From positions 744,001-808,000 of the forward strand of contig CAVQBD010000009.1 of the NCBI GenBank assembly GCA_963710645.1: a stretch of 64,000 nt of DNA. Reading direction: 5' to 3'. Shown here piece by piece: positions 35,200-43,763 of the stretch (positions within the stretch are counted from its first letter, which is position 1; every line of letters starts with the position of its first letter). The notes beneath the pieces are model-generated. The model was not told the DNA's origin, made no database searches, and saw nothing but the letters and a program-made list of their open reading frames with translations. Source of the stretch: FEB-10 sp963710645. GTDB lineage: Bacteria > Acidobacteriota > Thermoanaerobaculia > Thermoanaerobaculales > Sulfomarinibacteraceae. Position numbers and translations under genes: made by a program.

Positions 35200-35601
35200 G
35201 TGTCACGTGAAGTAATGCGATACAGTGAAGCGTTCAAACAGCAGGTGGTGGACGATCTGGAGGCAGGGCGATTTGGGAGTCCGTACGAGGCGTCACAGGC
35301 GTATGGTGTTGATCAGGGATCGGTGAAACGGTGGGTGAACCAGTACGGCAAAGCGCACCTTTTGCGAAAGGTTGTACGAGTGGCAAAACCAGACGAGCCG
35401 GGTGAGATCAAAAGATTGAAAGATCGAGTGCGGCGACTGGAAGCTGCGCTTGCAGATTCGCACATGGATCAAGCGTTGTCTGAATCGTTTTTCGAGATCT
35501 TGTGCGAGAGGACGGGCACGGATGTGGACTCCTTTAAAAAAAAGCACGTTGGGAAGGTGTCCACAGGGCGCGGGGAAAGGTCCAAGGTCGACAAGGAGTG
35601 A
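35200..35601 (+). CDS. IS3-family transposase OrfA
   Basis: 133 residues from GTG 35200 (ATG 35215 is an alternative). N-terminal helix-turn-helix (YSEAFKQQVVDDLEAG, YGVDQGSVKRWVNQYG) followed by a leucine-zipper-like helix (IKRLKDRVRRLEAALAD). It binds the IS ends. An A8G run at 35536-35544 gives the in-frame slippery heptamer A-AAA-AAG, the standard -1 frameshift signal used by IS3 elements to make the OrfAB transposase. Confidence 0.85.
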   Translation: MSREVMRYSEAFKQQVVDDLEAGRFGSPYEASQAYGVDQGSVKRWVNQYGKAHLLRKVVRVAKPDEPGEIKRLKDRVRRLEAALADSHMDQALSESFFEILCERTGTDVDSFKKKHVGKVSTGRGERSKVDKE

Positions 35602-36420
35602 GTCTGGAGCGTCTGTGCCACAAGGTGGCGATGACACGCCAGAATTACTACAAGCAGACGACGGAGGCGAACCAGGCGGAGAATAGACGAAAGTCTCATC
35701 ATCTCCCTCGTCAGGCGGGAGCGACAGCAGCAGCCGCGGCTCGGTTGCAGAAAACTCCATCGGATGCTCAATGATGAGCTCATCGATGCTGGTGTCGAGG
35801 TCGGGCGAGACCGGATGTTTGAGGTACTTCGCGATCACAGAATGCTCCTTGAGCCGCTCCCGAAAAAGCCACGCACCACGTACTCAAGGCACTCGTTGCC
35901 TGTGTATAGGAATTTGATTTCTGAGCTCGAAACGACGGATCCAAACCAGATCTGGGTCAGCGATATCACCTATATCCGGACCTGGGAAGATTTCGAGTAC
36001 CTGACATTGATCACGGACCTGCATTCCCACAAGATTGTTGGTTACCACAGCGCTGAGAGCCTCGGCGCGGAAGAAACTCTCAAAGCGCTGGACAAGGCTC
36101 TCGACGATCTGCCGGACGACAGATACCCTATTCACCACTCAGATCGTGGGAGCCAGTATTGCAGCCACGAGTACGTGGGACGCCTGCAAAAACGTCATCT
36201 TCCAGTGAGCATGACGGAGAACAATCACTGCGCTGAAAACTCGGTTGCCGAGAGATTGAACGGCATTCTGAAACAGGAGTACGGCCTCGGAAGAACATTC
36301 CTCAACAGGCAACAAGCGAGACGCGCTGTAGACGAAGCGGTCTGGCTCTACAACAATCGGCGACCGCACACGAACCTCGATTACCGCATGCCGTCAGAGG
36401 TCCACAGGCAAGCAGCCTAA
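35590..36420 (+). pseudogene. IS3-family transposase OrfB (DDE integrase), one internal single-base insertion
   Basis: In the -1 frame from the slippery site the protein reads GVSLERLCHKVAMTRQNYYKQ, then needs removal of one base at ~35657-35660 to continue RRRRTRRRIDESL and VRRERQQQPRLGCRKLHRMLN. From there the frame is intact to TAA 36420. The DDE triad is present: WVSDITYI, HHSDRGSQYCS and ENSVAERLNG. Because of the shift only a C-terminal part (from 35764) is directly readable, so the element is probably not autonomous. Confidence 0.8.
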
Positions 36421-36624
36421 ACTTCAAATCGCAGGCTGCAATACCCACAAAGCTCACCGCCATCTCTGGAAATCCTCTGTACAAGCACCATCCAGGCTCG
36501 ATCCCCCAGCGACACCAGCTGCGGATTTGTGGAAAGCTGCTCCGCACCTTCCCACAGCCTCCGCAGCTCCGATGACGACTGACAACTTTTCGCTAGGACT
36601 GAACCAACGGGTGGCCGGGGGCAA

Positions 36625-36645
36625 CCCGGAACACGGAACCCGGAA
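36625..36645. repeat. Heptad array (3 units) right of the IS3 element
   Basis: CCCGGAA / CACGGAA / CCCGGAA, preceded by GGGTGGCCGGGGGC. Complementary in sense to the array at 35111. Confidence 0.65.
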
Positions 36646-36699
36646 CTTCTCGGGTGTACCCGGCCAATCGCTATACTGACAGGATGGAGGTCGTGAGGG

Positions 36700-37809
36700 A
36701 TGAAGATCACACGGACTCTGATGGGCATCGGGCTCGTGGCCATCGGTTTTGCGGTGGGTTCCCTTTGGAGCGCGAAGGCGACTGCGCAGCGTCAGACCAC
36801 CGGTGAAAGCCGGCCGCGGGCGGTGTCGGCGCGGGCCGAGTTGACGCCCCAGGAGCTCAGCACCACAGCGCTGTTTGAAAGGGTCTCGCCATCGGTGGTG
36901 AACATCACGTCAAAGGCGGTCCGCCGCGATTTCTTCAGCCTCAACGTGATGGAGATTCCGCGCGGCACCGGTTCGGGATTCGTGTGGGACCACGCCGGGC
37001 ACATGGTGACCAATTTCCACGTGGTGCGCGGCGGCCAGTCCTACGAAGTGACCCTTGCCGACCACAGCACATGGGCGGCGACGCCGGTGGGTGGAGCGCC
37101 GGAGAAGGACCTCGCGGTGCTCCGCATCGAAGCACCGGCCGACCGCCTCCACCCCATCGAGATCGGCACCTCCAATGATCTCCTGGTGGGTCAGAACGTG
37201 CTCGCCATCGGCAACCCTTTCGGCCTCGACCAGACCCTCACCACAGGGATCATCTCCGCCTTGGGGCGGGAAATCGAGTCAGTAGACGGCGTGCCCATCC
37301 GAGACGTGATCCAGACCGACGCCGCCATCAATCCGGGAAATTCCGGCGGTCCGCTGCTCGACAGCGCCGGCCGTCTGATCGGGGTCAACGCGGCAATCAT
37401 CAGCCCCTCCGGGGGCTACGCCGGCATTGGCTTCGCCATTCCCGTGGACACCGTGAACTGGGTGGTTCCTGACCTCATCGCCTACGGCGAGATCCGGCGA
37501 CCCACCATCGGCATCGAGCTGGCGCCGGACTCGGTCAACCGGCGGCTACGGCTCGACGGTCTGCTGGTGATGCAGGTGGTACCGGGTAGCGGCGCCGACC
37601 AGGCCGGGCTCCGACCCACCGTCCGGGATCGGGCAGGCCAGGTACAGCTCGGCGATGTGATCGTCGGGGTGGAGGGCGAGCCCGTCCGCAGCGCCTCGGA
37701 ACTCAGGCTCCGCCTCGAACAAAGACGCGGTGGCGACGTGGTGGAGATCAACCTGAACCGCGGCGGACGCGACGAGACGATCAGGGTGCGGCTCGGCGAA
37801 CCCGATTGA
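36700..37809 (+). CDS. HtrA/DegP-family periplasmic serine protease with one PDZ domain
   Basis: GGAGG lies nine bases before ATG 36700. An N-terminal signal or anchor (LMGIGLVAIGFAVGSLW) leads to a trypsin-like domain with His in TNFHVV, Asp in EKDLAVL and Ser in NPGNSGGPL. One PDZ domain follows (~255-365; GLLVMQVVPGSGADQAGL, LGDVIVGVEG). At 369 residues it resembles DegS-type proteins with a single PDZ. The family degrades misfolded envelope proteins or senses outer-membrane stress. No sigma-E/RseA genes in the window. Confidence 0.9.
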   Translation: MKITRTLMGIGLVAIGFAVGSLWSAKATAQRQTTGESRPRAVSARAELTPQELSTTALFERVSPSVVNITSKAVRRDFFSLNVMEIPRGTGSGFVWDHAGHMVTNFHVVRGGQSYEVTLADHSTWAATPVGGAPEKDLAVLRIEAPADRLHPIEIGTSNDLLVGQNVLAIGNPFGLDQTLTTGIISALGREIESVDGVPIRDVIQTDAAINPGNSGGPLLDSAGRLIGVNAAIISPSGGYAGIGFAIPVDTVNWVVPDLIAYGEIRRPTIGIELAPDSVNRRLRLDGLLVMQVVPGSGADQAGLRPTVRDRAGQVQLGDVIVGVEGEPVRSASELRLRLEQRRGGDVVEINLNRGGRDETIRVRLGEPD

Positions 37810-37811
37810 GG

Positions 37812-38663
37812 TCAGTTTCCACGGTGCAGGAACTCGTGCACCGCGGGCGCGACACGCTCGGGATGGGTCAGGTGGACGTGATGCCCGCCCTCCACCTCCA
37901 CAAGTTCCAGATCGTGGACGGCCTCCATGCGTCGGGCCACGAGATCGGGCGGGAAGGGCCACCCCGCCGTGGCCCGTATGGCGAAGACGGGGCAGCCAAT
38001 CGCTGCGAGGAATGCGAGCGCCTGCTCTTCGGTGAGTCGGGATCTCGAACGAGTCCTCAACCGCGGGTCGTGGGTGAACCGAACCCCACCAGCCACCATT
38101 TGGGTGCCACGCTCGACGATCAAGCTCGCTGAGTCGCGGTCGAGGTCTGAGTTGCGGCGGCGCGCCTGGACCGCCGCGGTGATGGACGAGAAGATCCTCG
38201 GTTCGTTGTCCGCCAGCCTGGCCTCCTGCTCGAGCGCCGCGGCCAGCGCGGCCGGCGCGTTTTCCGGCGCGTCTGACAGCGGGCCGAATCCCTCCAGCAG
38301 CACCAGCCGCTGCACCCGCTCGGGGATCGCCGAGGGCACCAGTGAGGCGATCCCAGCTCCCATGGAATGCCCCATCAGGTTGAATCGCTCCCAGCCCAGT
38401 GCATCGGCCACAGCAACCACGACGGGGACCCAATCCACGAAGTGGTTGCCGCATCCGGCGGGGAGGGGATCGGACCGGCCATGTCCGGGCAGGTCGATGG
38501 CCACCACCCGGGTATCGGGGAGGCACGGCGCCAGGCGATCGAAGGTCGCGGCGTTGTCCAACCAGCCGTGCAAAGCGATCACCCGCGTGCCGTCACTCCC
38601 GGACCAATCACGGGCCGCGAGCCTGAGATGCGGCAGCTGCAGGGTGAGCTCGCTCACGCCCAT
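37812..38663 (-). CDS. Alpha/beta hydrolase
   Basis: 283 residues with no signal peptide. Oxyanion loop LHGWLDNAATF, strand VVAIDLPGHGRSD, nucleophile elbow MGHSMGAGIA and catalytic His in EGGHHVHLTHPERV; the acid is likely in the loop before PPDLV. Similar to serine hydrolase-like epoxide hydrolase/esterase relatives. Substrate unknown. It converges on the htrA gene with a 2-bp gap and lies 41 bp downstream of the GST-like gene on the same strand, a possible two-gene operon. Confidence 0.85.
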   Translation of the reverse strand: MGVSELTLQLPHLRLAARDWSGSDGTRVIALHGWLDNAATFDRLAPCLPDTRVVAIDLPGHGRSDPLPAGCGNHFVDWVPVVVAVADALGWERFNLMGHSMGAGIASLVPSAIPERVQRLVLLEGFGPLSDAPENAPAALAAALEQEARLADNEPRIFSSITAAVQARRRNSDLDRDSASLIVERGTQMVAGGVRFTHDPRLRTRSRSRLTEEQALAFLAAIGCPVFAIRATAGWPFPPDLVARRMEAVHDLELVEVEGGHHVHLTHPERVAPAVHEFLHRGN

Positions 38664-38704
38664 GCCTCACCTACCACCGCTGGCGTCGACAAACACACAG
38701 ACGG

Positions 38705-39457
38705 TCATCGGTGGTCGCGGTACATCCGCAGGCCGAACTCGCCGGCCGGTGTGGCCCGCATCTCGTCGATGATGGCGAGCATCTCGTCCGGGAGCTCCTC
38801 CAGTGACGGCAGCGGTGCGCCGTAGTCTCGCGGCAAGAGCACCGGCGCCGCAAGGGCCGCGAAAGTGAGGTCGGCCGCTGTAAAGCGCTCCCCGACCAGG
38901 TAGCTTCGGCCGGATGCCAGGCGTTCGTTGACAGTTTCGAAGACCTCACGAATGCGGTCAAAGGACCGCTCGGCGCCCTTGGCGTCGATCTTCATCCCCT
39001 TGCGCATCATGCCCCGGATCAAGGGCAGCAGAGACTTGAACACCATTCGGTCCCCGCCGCGGGCCCCGGCGAGGGCCGCGCCCTCGAAAAGCTCGCGGTG
39101 CGGAAGGAGGTGAAAGTACGCCAGCCGTCGGGTGTGGGGCCCCAGCTTCTCGTCGAACAGCTCCTCGAGCTGCACCACGCCCGCCCTTTGCACCGAATCG
39201 GTGGGGAACAACGGCGGTGGGTCGTCCACCCGGGAGTCGACAAAATGCAGGATGTCGGTTGAGTCCGGGTAGACACCCAAATCGGTGATGAGGATCGGCG
39301 TCGTGCGCCGGCCCCCGGCCTTGCGGCAGGGCAGAATATGGAGCAGTGGCGGGTGGGGCTCCTCGTCGAATGCCAGGCCGGCGCGATCCAGGGCCCAGCG
39401 AGCCTTCTCGCAATAGTGCGACGGCGGAATCGTGATCAGTCTGTACGGCGTATCCAT
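38705..39457 (-). CDS. Glutathione S-transferase-like protein
   Basis: Start at ATG 39457 (MDTPYRLITIPPSHYCEKARWALDRAGL), the normal N-terminus for this fold. Thioredoxin-like N-domain with an S-x-Y-C-E-K-A-R motif, cis-Pro in TTPILI and the glutathione-binding YPDSTDIL. An all-helical C-domain follows (SYLVGERFTAADLTFAAL). 250 residues. Probably cytoplasmic detoxification or thiol transfer; the physiological thiol is unknown. Confidence 0.8.
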   Translation of the reverse strand: MDTPYRLITIPPSHYCEKARWALDRAGLAFDEEPHPPLLHILPCRKAGGRRTTPILITDLGVYPDSTDILHFVDSRVDDPPPLFPTDSVQRAGVVQLEELFDEKLGPHTRRLAYFHLLPHRELFEGAALAGARGGDRMVFKSLLPLIRGMMRKGMKIDAKGAERSFDRIREVFETVNERLASGRSYLVGERFTAADLTFAALAAPVLLPRDYGAPLPSLEELPDEMLAIIDEMRATPAGEFGLRMYRDHR

Positions 39458-39820
39458 AAAGATGAATATACCCCGGCCGCCCACCCTCCCGGTGTGGAAG
39501 GTGTGGAGGTGGTCCCCGCGTCCGAGTCCGAGTCCGTGGCCGAAACAACGACGGCGATCAGGTACAGCGTCCGTGATCGGCGGCTGCGTCAGCGATCAGG
39601 GGCCGCGGCAGTGATCAGCTGGGATTGCCCCGGGTTGCAGTCGCTGTTCACCGATGCTGCCATCTGCCCCGGACACCGGTTGCTGTCCCTGTCCCGGCCG
39701 CTGCCGACCGCCGCTGATCGCTGTCGCAGACCCTGACGCCGGAATCCGGGCCCCCGCGTTCGCTTCGACGCACTGACTTCGACGCGCCCATCTCCCGACC
39801 GCGCTCCCCGAGGGAGCCCC

Positions 39821-39886
39821 CTCTGACGATATTTGGGACTCGTCGCGGCACGCAGCCTGTTCGACCTCAATCCAAAATCGTCAGAG
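39821..39886. repeat. REP-like inverted repeat
   Basis: Arms CTCTGACGAT-ATTTGG and CCAAAATCGTCAGAG separated by about 33 bases; nearly perfect pairing. Confidence 0.55.
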
Positions 39887-39916
39887 ACGGCACGCCCGCT
39901 CTTCGCGCCCGCTCCG

Positions 39917-40047
39917 TCCGGGAGGGTGGGTGGGTGGGAACGTAGAACGTGTAACGTTCAACTTTCAACTCTGGACTTTCGGCCGGCTCGGGTGGGCGGA
40001 GGGACATTCCACATTTCTCATTTCTCATTTCTCATTTCGAATTCCGC
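39917..40047. repeat. Heptad module: G-rich box and two 6-unit arrays
   Basis: TCCGGGAGGGTGGGTGGG (complement of the C-rich box) precedes the array at 39941-39982: CGTAGAA / CGTGTAA / CGTTCAA / CTTTCAA / CTCTGGA / CTTTCGG. A second G-rich box, GGGTGGGCGGAGGG, precedes the array at 40006-40047: ATTCCAC / ATTTCTC x3 / ATTTCGA / ATTCCGC. Confidence 0.75.
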
Positions 40048-40067
40048 TCCACCGTCGGCCCCGGCAT

Positions 40068-42158
40068 CTACTCCTGAATGGTGGCCTCCACCGGGACCGG
40101 CTCCTCTGCCCCGGCCGCCTCCTCGTCACCCATGAGATAGTGCCGGAACCACTCCAGCTCCCGGGTCTGGTAGTCCACCATGTGGACCGGCTCGTTGATT
40201 CCGTGCCCCTCACGGGGATAGAGCACCAACCGGCTCGGCACGCCGTTGAGCTGGAGATAGCTGAACATCTCCACCGACTGCCTTGGGTCCACGGGATGGT
40301 CCTCCTCGCCATGCATGATGAGCGTCGGTGTTGTGATCTTGTTTGCCCGCGACGCCGGAGAATGCTGCCACAGAAGTTCCAGATCGCCGGCCCACGGCTG
40401 CAAATACGAATCGATCAGCAGCTGGGGGTTGGACTGCCCCATTCCCGAGACGAAGTTGAACATGCCGGCGATGGACACCGCGGCGGCGAAACGGTCGGTA
40501 CGACTGATCACCACGTTGGTCATCAAGCCGCCGTAGGAGTAGCCGGTGAATCCGAGTCTGTCCGGGTCGGCGGTGCCACGTTCCACAAGGGCATCCACCG
40601 CGGCCATGAGATCGCGGAAATCGTCGGTTCCGAAGTTACGGAACACACCCCTCCGGAAATCGATGCCGTAGCCGGTTCCTCCTCTGGGGTTGGCGATAAA
40701 GACCGCGAAACCGTTGCCGGCCAGCACGTGCCACGGATAACGTCCCGACCAAGCGTTGCCGTAACGGCTGTAGGGACCGCCGTGCATCTCGATGATGGTT
40801 GGCAGGCCCCCCGCCGTCTCGCCGCCGGGCGGCAGAAAGAGAAAACCCTCGACGGTCAGACCATCGGCACCCGGCAGCGCGAGCTTTGACGGCACTGACA
40901 GGCCGAAGCCCGCCACCGCATCATCGGTGGAGTCGAGCTTTGTTGACGAACCACCCACCAGCGGGCGAAGCCAGAGCGACCCCGGCCGGTGGAGCTCGCT
41001 CTCGATATATGCCAGGCGATCTCCAACGATGGAAAAACTCCGCAGGTTGCCGGCGAGTTCGGTGATCCGCTGGGTGGCGCCGTCGGCCACTCCCACTCGG
41101 TAGAGGTCAAGGCTCGTTCCGTCTGCGACCTCGAGATAGAGCCACGCGCCGTCATCCGACCAGACCGGCGCCAACCCTGGGGTCGAGTTCCCGCCATCCA
41201 TGGACAATCGGTTCGAGGCGGTGAGTACCCGCTCCTCTCCCGACGCCAGTTCACGGACCACCAGGTCCTTCGCGTTGAGGTAGGCCCGATAGTCGGCTTC
41301 GCGATCGACAAAGTATGCGAGCCGGGCACCGTCCGGGGAGAACGCAGCTCGTGAGCCGTGGCGGTCCTCGGGGGTGATCGTCGTCATCTCGCCACTGGCC
41401 ACATCCACCAGAGCCACCCGCTGATCCTCATCCACCAGACCCGAGAAGCGCGGGTTGTAGGTCAGCGCTATGGTCCGACCATCCGGCGACCAAGCCGCAT
41501 GTTGGGCGTTGACGGGCGGCGAGGTGAGCCGACGCGGTTCTTCGGCGCCAGGCCCCTCCTCGGTCACCGTCACAATCCAGAGCTGGGGAAATTCCTCGGG
41601 GTGTTCGAGCCTGTCGAACACGGTCCAGTCGCCGTGGTCAGCGTCCTCGGCATCGCCGTCACCCTCACTCCCATCCTCGCCGGTCTCATCGTCTTCTTCC
41701 TCGGACGCCAACACCGCCAGCCGGCTCCCGTCGGGCGACCACCAGTAGGCGCCCACACCCTGTTCGAGGTCGGTGACGGCCCTCGGCTCGGACCCGTCGA
41801 GCGGGTTGAGCCAGACCTGGGGAATCCCACCGCGGCTGGAGATGAAACTCAGTCCGCCTGACGGGCTCCAGGCCAGACCACTGGGATGATCCTCTCCCCA
41901 GCTGATACGCCGCGGGCTTGCTCCGGCGCTGTCCACTATCCAGATCTGCCGATGCCTCTTCTCGTCCTCCACTGCAACAAAGGACCGCAGGTAGGCCACT
42001 CGCTCGCCATCGGGTGAGAGCCGGGCCGAGTGGAGAATTGGCACCTCCAAAAAGGCCTCAATGGTGAATTCGGTTTGATCCACTCCCTCCGCGTCAATGT
42101 CCTGTGCCATAACCGGCAGAGCGGCGATCAGCAGTGCGGCGATCAGCAGGTGTTTCAT
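40068..42158 (-). CDS. Secreted S9-family peptidase (prolyl oligopeptidase / acylaminoacyl-peptidase type)
   Basis: 696 residues with signal peptide 1-19 (ALPVMAQ). The N-terminal half is a WD40-like beta-propeller (repeated LAWSPSG, YWWSPDGSRLA, AAWSPDGRTIA, AAFSPDGARLAY). A very acidic insertion of ~25 residues (EEEDDETGEDGSEGDGDAED) sits between blades near residue 155. The C-terminal hydrolase domain has Ser in GYSYGGLM, Asp in MHGEEDHPVDP and His in PREGHGI. Cleaves oligopeptides, outside the cytoplasm. Monocistronic. Confidence 0.9.
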   Translation of the reverse strand: MKHLLIAALLIAALPVMAQDIDAEGVDQTEFTIEAFLEVPILHSARLSPDGERVAYLRSFVAVEDEKRHRQIWIVDSAGASPRRISWGEDHPSGLAWSPSGGLSFISSRGGIPQVWLNPLDGSEPRAVTDLEQGVGAYWWSPDGSRLAVLASEEEDDETGEDGSEGDGDAEDADHGDWTVFDRLEHPEEFPQLWIVTVTEEGPGAEEPRRLTSPPVNAQHAAWSPDGRTIALTYNPRFSGLVDEDQRVALVDVASGEMTTITPEDRHGSRAAFSPDGARLAYFVDREADYRAYLNAKDLVVRELASGEERVLTASNRLSMDGGNSTPGLAPVWSDDGAWLYLEVADGTSLDLYRVGVADGATQRITELAGNLRSFSIVGDRLAYIESELHRPGSLWLRPLVGGSSTKLDSTDDAVAGFGLSVPSKLALPGADGLTVEGFLFLPPGGETAGGLPTIIEMHGGPYSRYGNAWSGRYPWHVLAGNGFAVFIANPRGGTGYGIDFRRGVFRNFGTDDFRDLMAAVDALVERGTADPDRLGFTGYSYGGLMTNVVISRTDRFAAAVSIAGMFNFVSGMGQSNPQLLIDSYLQPWAGDLELLWQHSPASRANKITTPTLIMHGEEDHPVDPRQSVEMFSYLQLNGVPSRLVLYPREGHGINEPVHMVDYQTRELEWFRHYLMGDEEAAGAEEPVPVEATIQE

Positions 42159-42200
42159 GGGTCCTCCCTCAAGGCGTCCATCGGAGGTTGATTATAGACA

Positions 42201-42241
42201 CCCACCCGCCCACGCAGGATCAAGGAACAAGGAGCAAGGAA
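42201..42241. repeat. C-rich box and heptad array (3 units)
   Basis: CCCACCCGCCCACGCAGGAT, then CAAGGAA / CAAGGAG / CAAGGAA (42221-42241). Confidence 0.65.
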
Positions 42242-42432
42242 GACCCCTCACCTGGCCGGGGAGAGAGTTGGGAGAATCTGCGGGCCGGGGGTTTATCCCC
42301 CGGCACCCCATGGCGTCGTTCCCGTGGGGGAAACTCCCGGGCCGCATCAAGTCTTCGGACAGCGGCCGGGACGGCTGCGCTCCAAAGCCACTGCGAGGGG
42401 GAGCCTTGCTCCTCCTCCCGGCCGGGCGAGGG

Positions 42433-42510
42433 TTTTCGAATTTCGACTTTCACATTTCTCATCCAAAAAAATCCCCCCCCCGCCGGGAGGTGGTTGGGCG
42501 GGAGGGGTAT
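42433..42510. repeat. Heptad array (4 units) and C/G-rich box
   Basis: TTTTCGA / ATTTCGA / CTTTCAC / ATTTCTC (42433-42460), then a C10 tract and GGGAGGTGGTTGGGCGGGAGG. Confidence 0.6.
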
Positions 42511-42554
42511 CCAGCGCCCTCCAGTGGACGCCAGAGAAAAGGGAGATGCAGTCG

Positions 42555-43763
42555 TTAGTCCATCTGTTTCCTCAAAATCGCAGGAATCTCGTAGTCGTCG
42601 GTCTGATTGATGCCGTACTCCGAGTTGGGCCCTCCGGGCACGAAGAACCGGCTGGCTCGCACCGGTGGTTCCTCCATCCGCTTCTCGGGTGCAGGTCTGG
42701 CGTCGGCCACCGGCAGGTGGGCCGTCGCCTCGTCCGAGTGGAAACCGGTGGCGATCACCGTGACCTGCATCCTATCCCCCATCTCGGGCAGCACCACGGC
42801 ACCGAACAATATCTGCGCCGATTCGTCAGCACCCTCGGTGATGATCTCTGCCGCCTCATTGATCTCGTTGAGGGTGATGTCCTCGCCGCCGGTGATATTG
42901 ATGAGCAGCCCGCGCGCCCCATCGATGGAGGTCTCCTCCAGAAGCGGCGAGGCGATGGCCTGTTGCGCCGCCTCGACGGCTCGGTGCTCGCCGGAGGCTG
43001 AGCCGATGCCCATGATGGCGTGACCCATGCCCTGCATCACGGTCCGCACATCGGCAAAGTCACGGTTGATCAGACCGGGCACGGTGATGATGTCTGCGAT
43101 GCCCTGGACGGCTTGGCGCAACACATCGTCGGCGATACTCATGGCCTCGGTGAAGTTGGTGTTCCGCTCGACGAATTTCAGCAGACGGTCGTTTGGAATG
43201 GTGATCAGGGTATCCACGTGCTCGGCAAGTTGGAGGATGCCCTCCTCCGCCACCGAGCGACGGCGTGAACCCTCGAAGCTGAAGGGTTTGGTGACCACCG
43301 CCACCGTCAACGCACCCACGTCCTGCGCCATCTGCGCGATGATCGGCGCGCCACCGGTTCCGGTGCCGCCACCCATTCCGCAGGTGATGAAGACCATGTC
43401 CGATCCGTCGAGCATGTCGAAGATCTTCTTGTCGGCCTCGAGGGCGGCGTTGCGACCGACCTCCGGGTTGGCACCCGCACCAAGACCTCTGGTCAACTCG
43501 AGGCCGAGCTGCAGCCGCAGCGGCGCCTTGCTGTTGCCAAGGGCCTGAGCGTCTGTGTTCCCGGCGATGAACTCCACACCGCCGAGCCCGGCCTCGATCA
43601 TCCGATTCACCGAGTTGCAGCCGCCTCCGCCGACACCGATCACCTTGATCCGCGCCGGCGGTGGAACCTCATCGAGGAAAATCCCCAACTCGGTATCCAA
43701 TACCGGCTCGCCTCCGCTCCCCAGAATCACCTGTCCTCCACCCACGTCATCAAACTCGATCAT
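42555..43763 (-). CDS. ftsZ: Cell division protein FtsZ
   Basis: Start at ATG 43763 (MIEFDDVGGGQ), preceded by GGGAGG at five bases; it lies inside the end of ftsA (14-bp overlap). 402 residues. Tubulin-like GTPase: GVGGGGCNSVNRM (nucleotide base loop), GMGGGTGTGGAP (tubulin signature) and the T7 loop INRDFADVR that completes the partner subunit's active site. The N-terminal extension before ARIKVIG is about 37 residues, longer than usual. The C-terminal linker is short and ends with the conserved peptide DDYEIPAILRKQMD, which binds FtsA. Forms the Z-ring at midcell. Last gene of the dcw cluster. Confidence 0.97.
   Translation of the reverse strand: MIEFDDVGGGQVILGSGGEPVLDTELGIFLDEVPPPARIKVIGVGGGGCNSVNRMIEAGLGGVEFIAGNTDAQALGNSKAPLRLQLGLELTRGLGAGANPEVGRNAALEADKKIFDMLDGSDMVFITCGMGGGTGTGGAPIIAQMAQDVGALTVAVVTKPFSFEGSRRRSVAEEGILQLAEHVDTLITIPNDRLLKFVERNTNFTEAMSIADDVLRQAVQGIADIITVPGLINRDFADVRTVMQGMGHAIMGIGSASGEHRAVEAAQQAIASPLLEETSIDGARGLLINITGGEDITLNEINEAAEIITEGADESAQILFGAVVLPEMGDRMQVTVIATGFHSDEATAHLPVADARPAPEKRMEEPPVRASRFFVPGGPNSEYGINQTDDYEIPAILRKQMD

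Larger units (their letters stand above)
35162..36599 (+). mobile_element. IS3-family insertion sequence (about 1.44 kb), probably inactive
   Basis: Terminal inverted repeats are GTCCTGGGATAGGTTGACA (35162-35180) and, on the opposite strand, GTCCTAGCGAAAAGTTGTCA (36580-36599), matching at about 15 of 19-20 positions. Inside are orfA (HTH) and a DDE orfB with a frameshift. No clear 3-bp target duplication. Codon use is less GC-biased than the neighbours. It is inserted between two heptad arrays of inverse orientation. Confidence 0.8.
39458..40067. other. 610-bp gene-free region with repeats
   Basis: No coding signal was accepted. Features seen: a C-rich box near 39479-39493, short 6-bp repeats (GTCCGA) near 39511-39530, an inverted repeat at 39821-39886 (CTCTGACGATATTTGG with CCAAAATCGTCAGAG), and a heptad module at 39917-40047. 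The promoter of the GST-like gene must lie at the left of this region. Confidence 0.5.
42159..42554. other. 396-bp intergenic region between S9 peptidase and ftsZ
   Basis: No gene accepted. It holds heptad arrays at 42221-42241 and 42433-42460, C-rich boxes (CACCCACCCGCCCACG at ~42200, CCCCCCCCCCGCCGGGAGG at ~42474) and GC-rich sequence between. A terminator for the 15-kb cell-division operon is expected here, but none with a clear T-run was seen. Confidence 0.5.

Noticed and set aside
12505..42510. Heptad arrays as a CRISPR array
   Set aside because: Units are 7 bp, contiguous, without spacers, and no cas genes are present.
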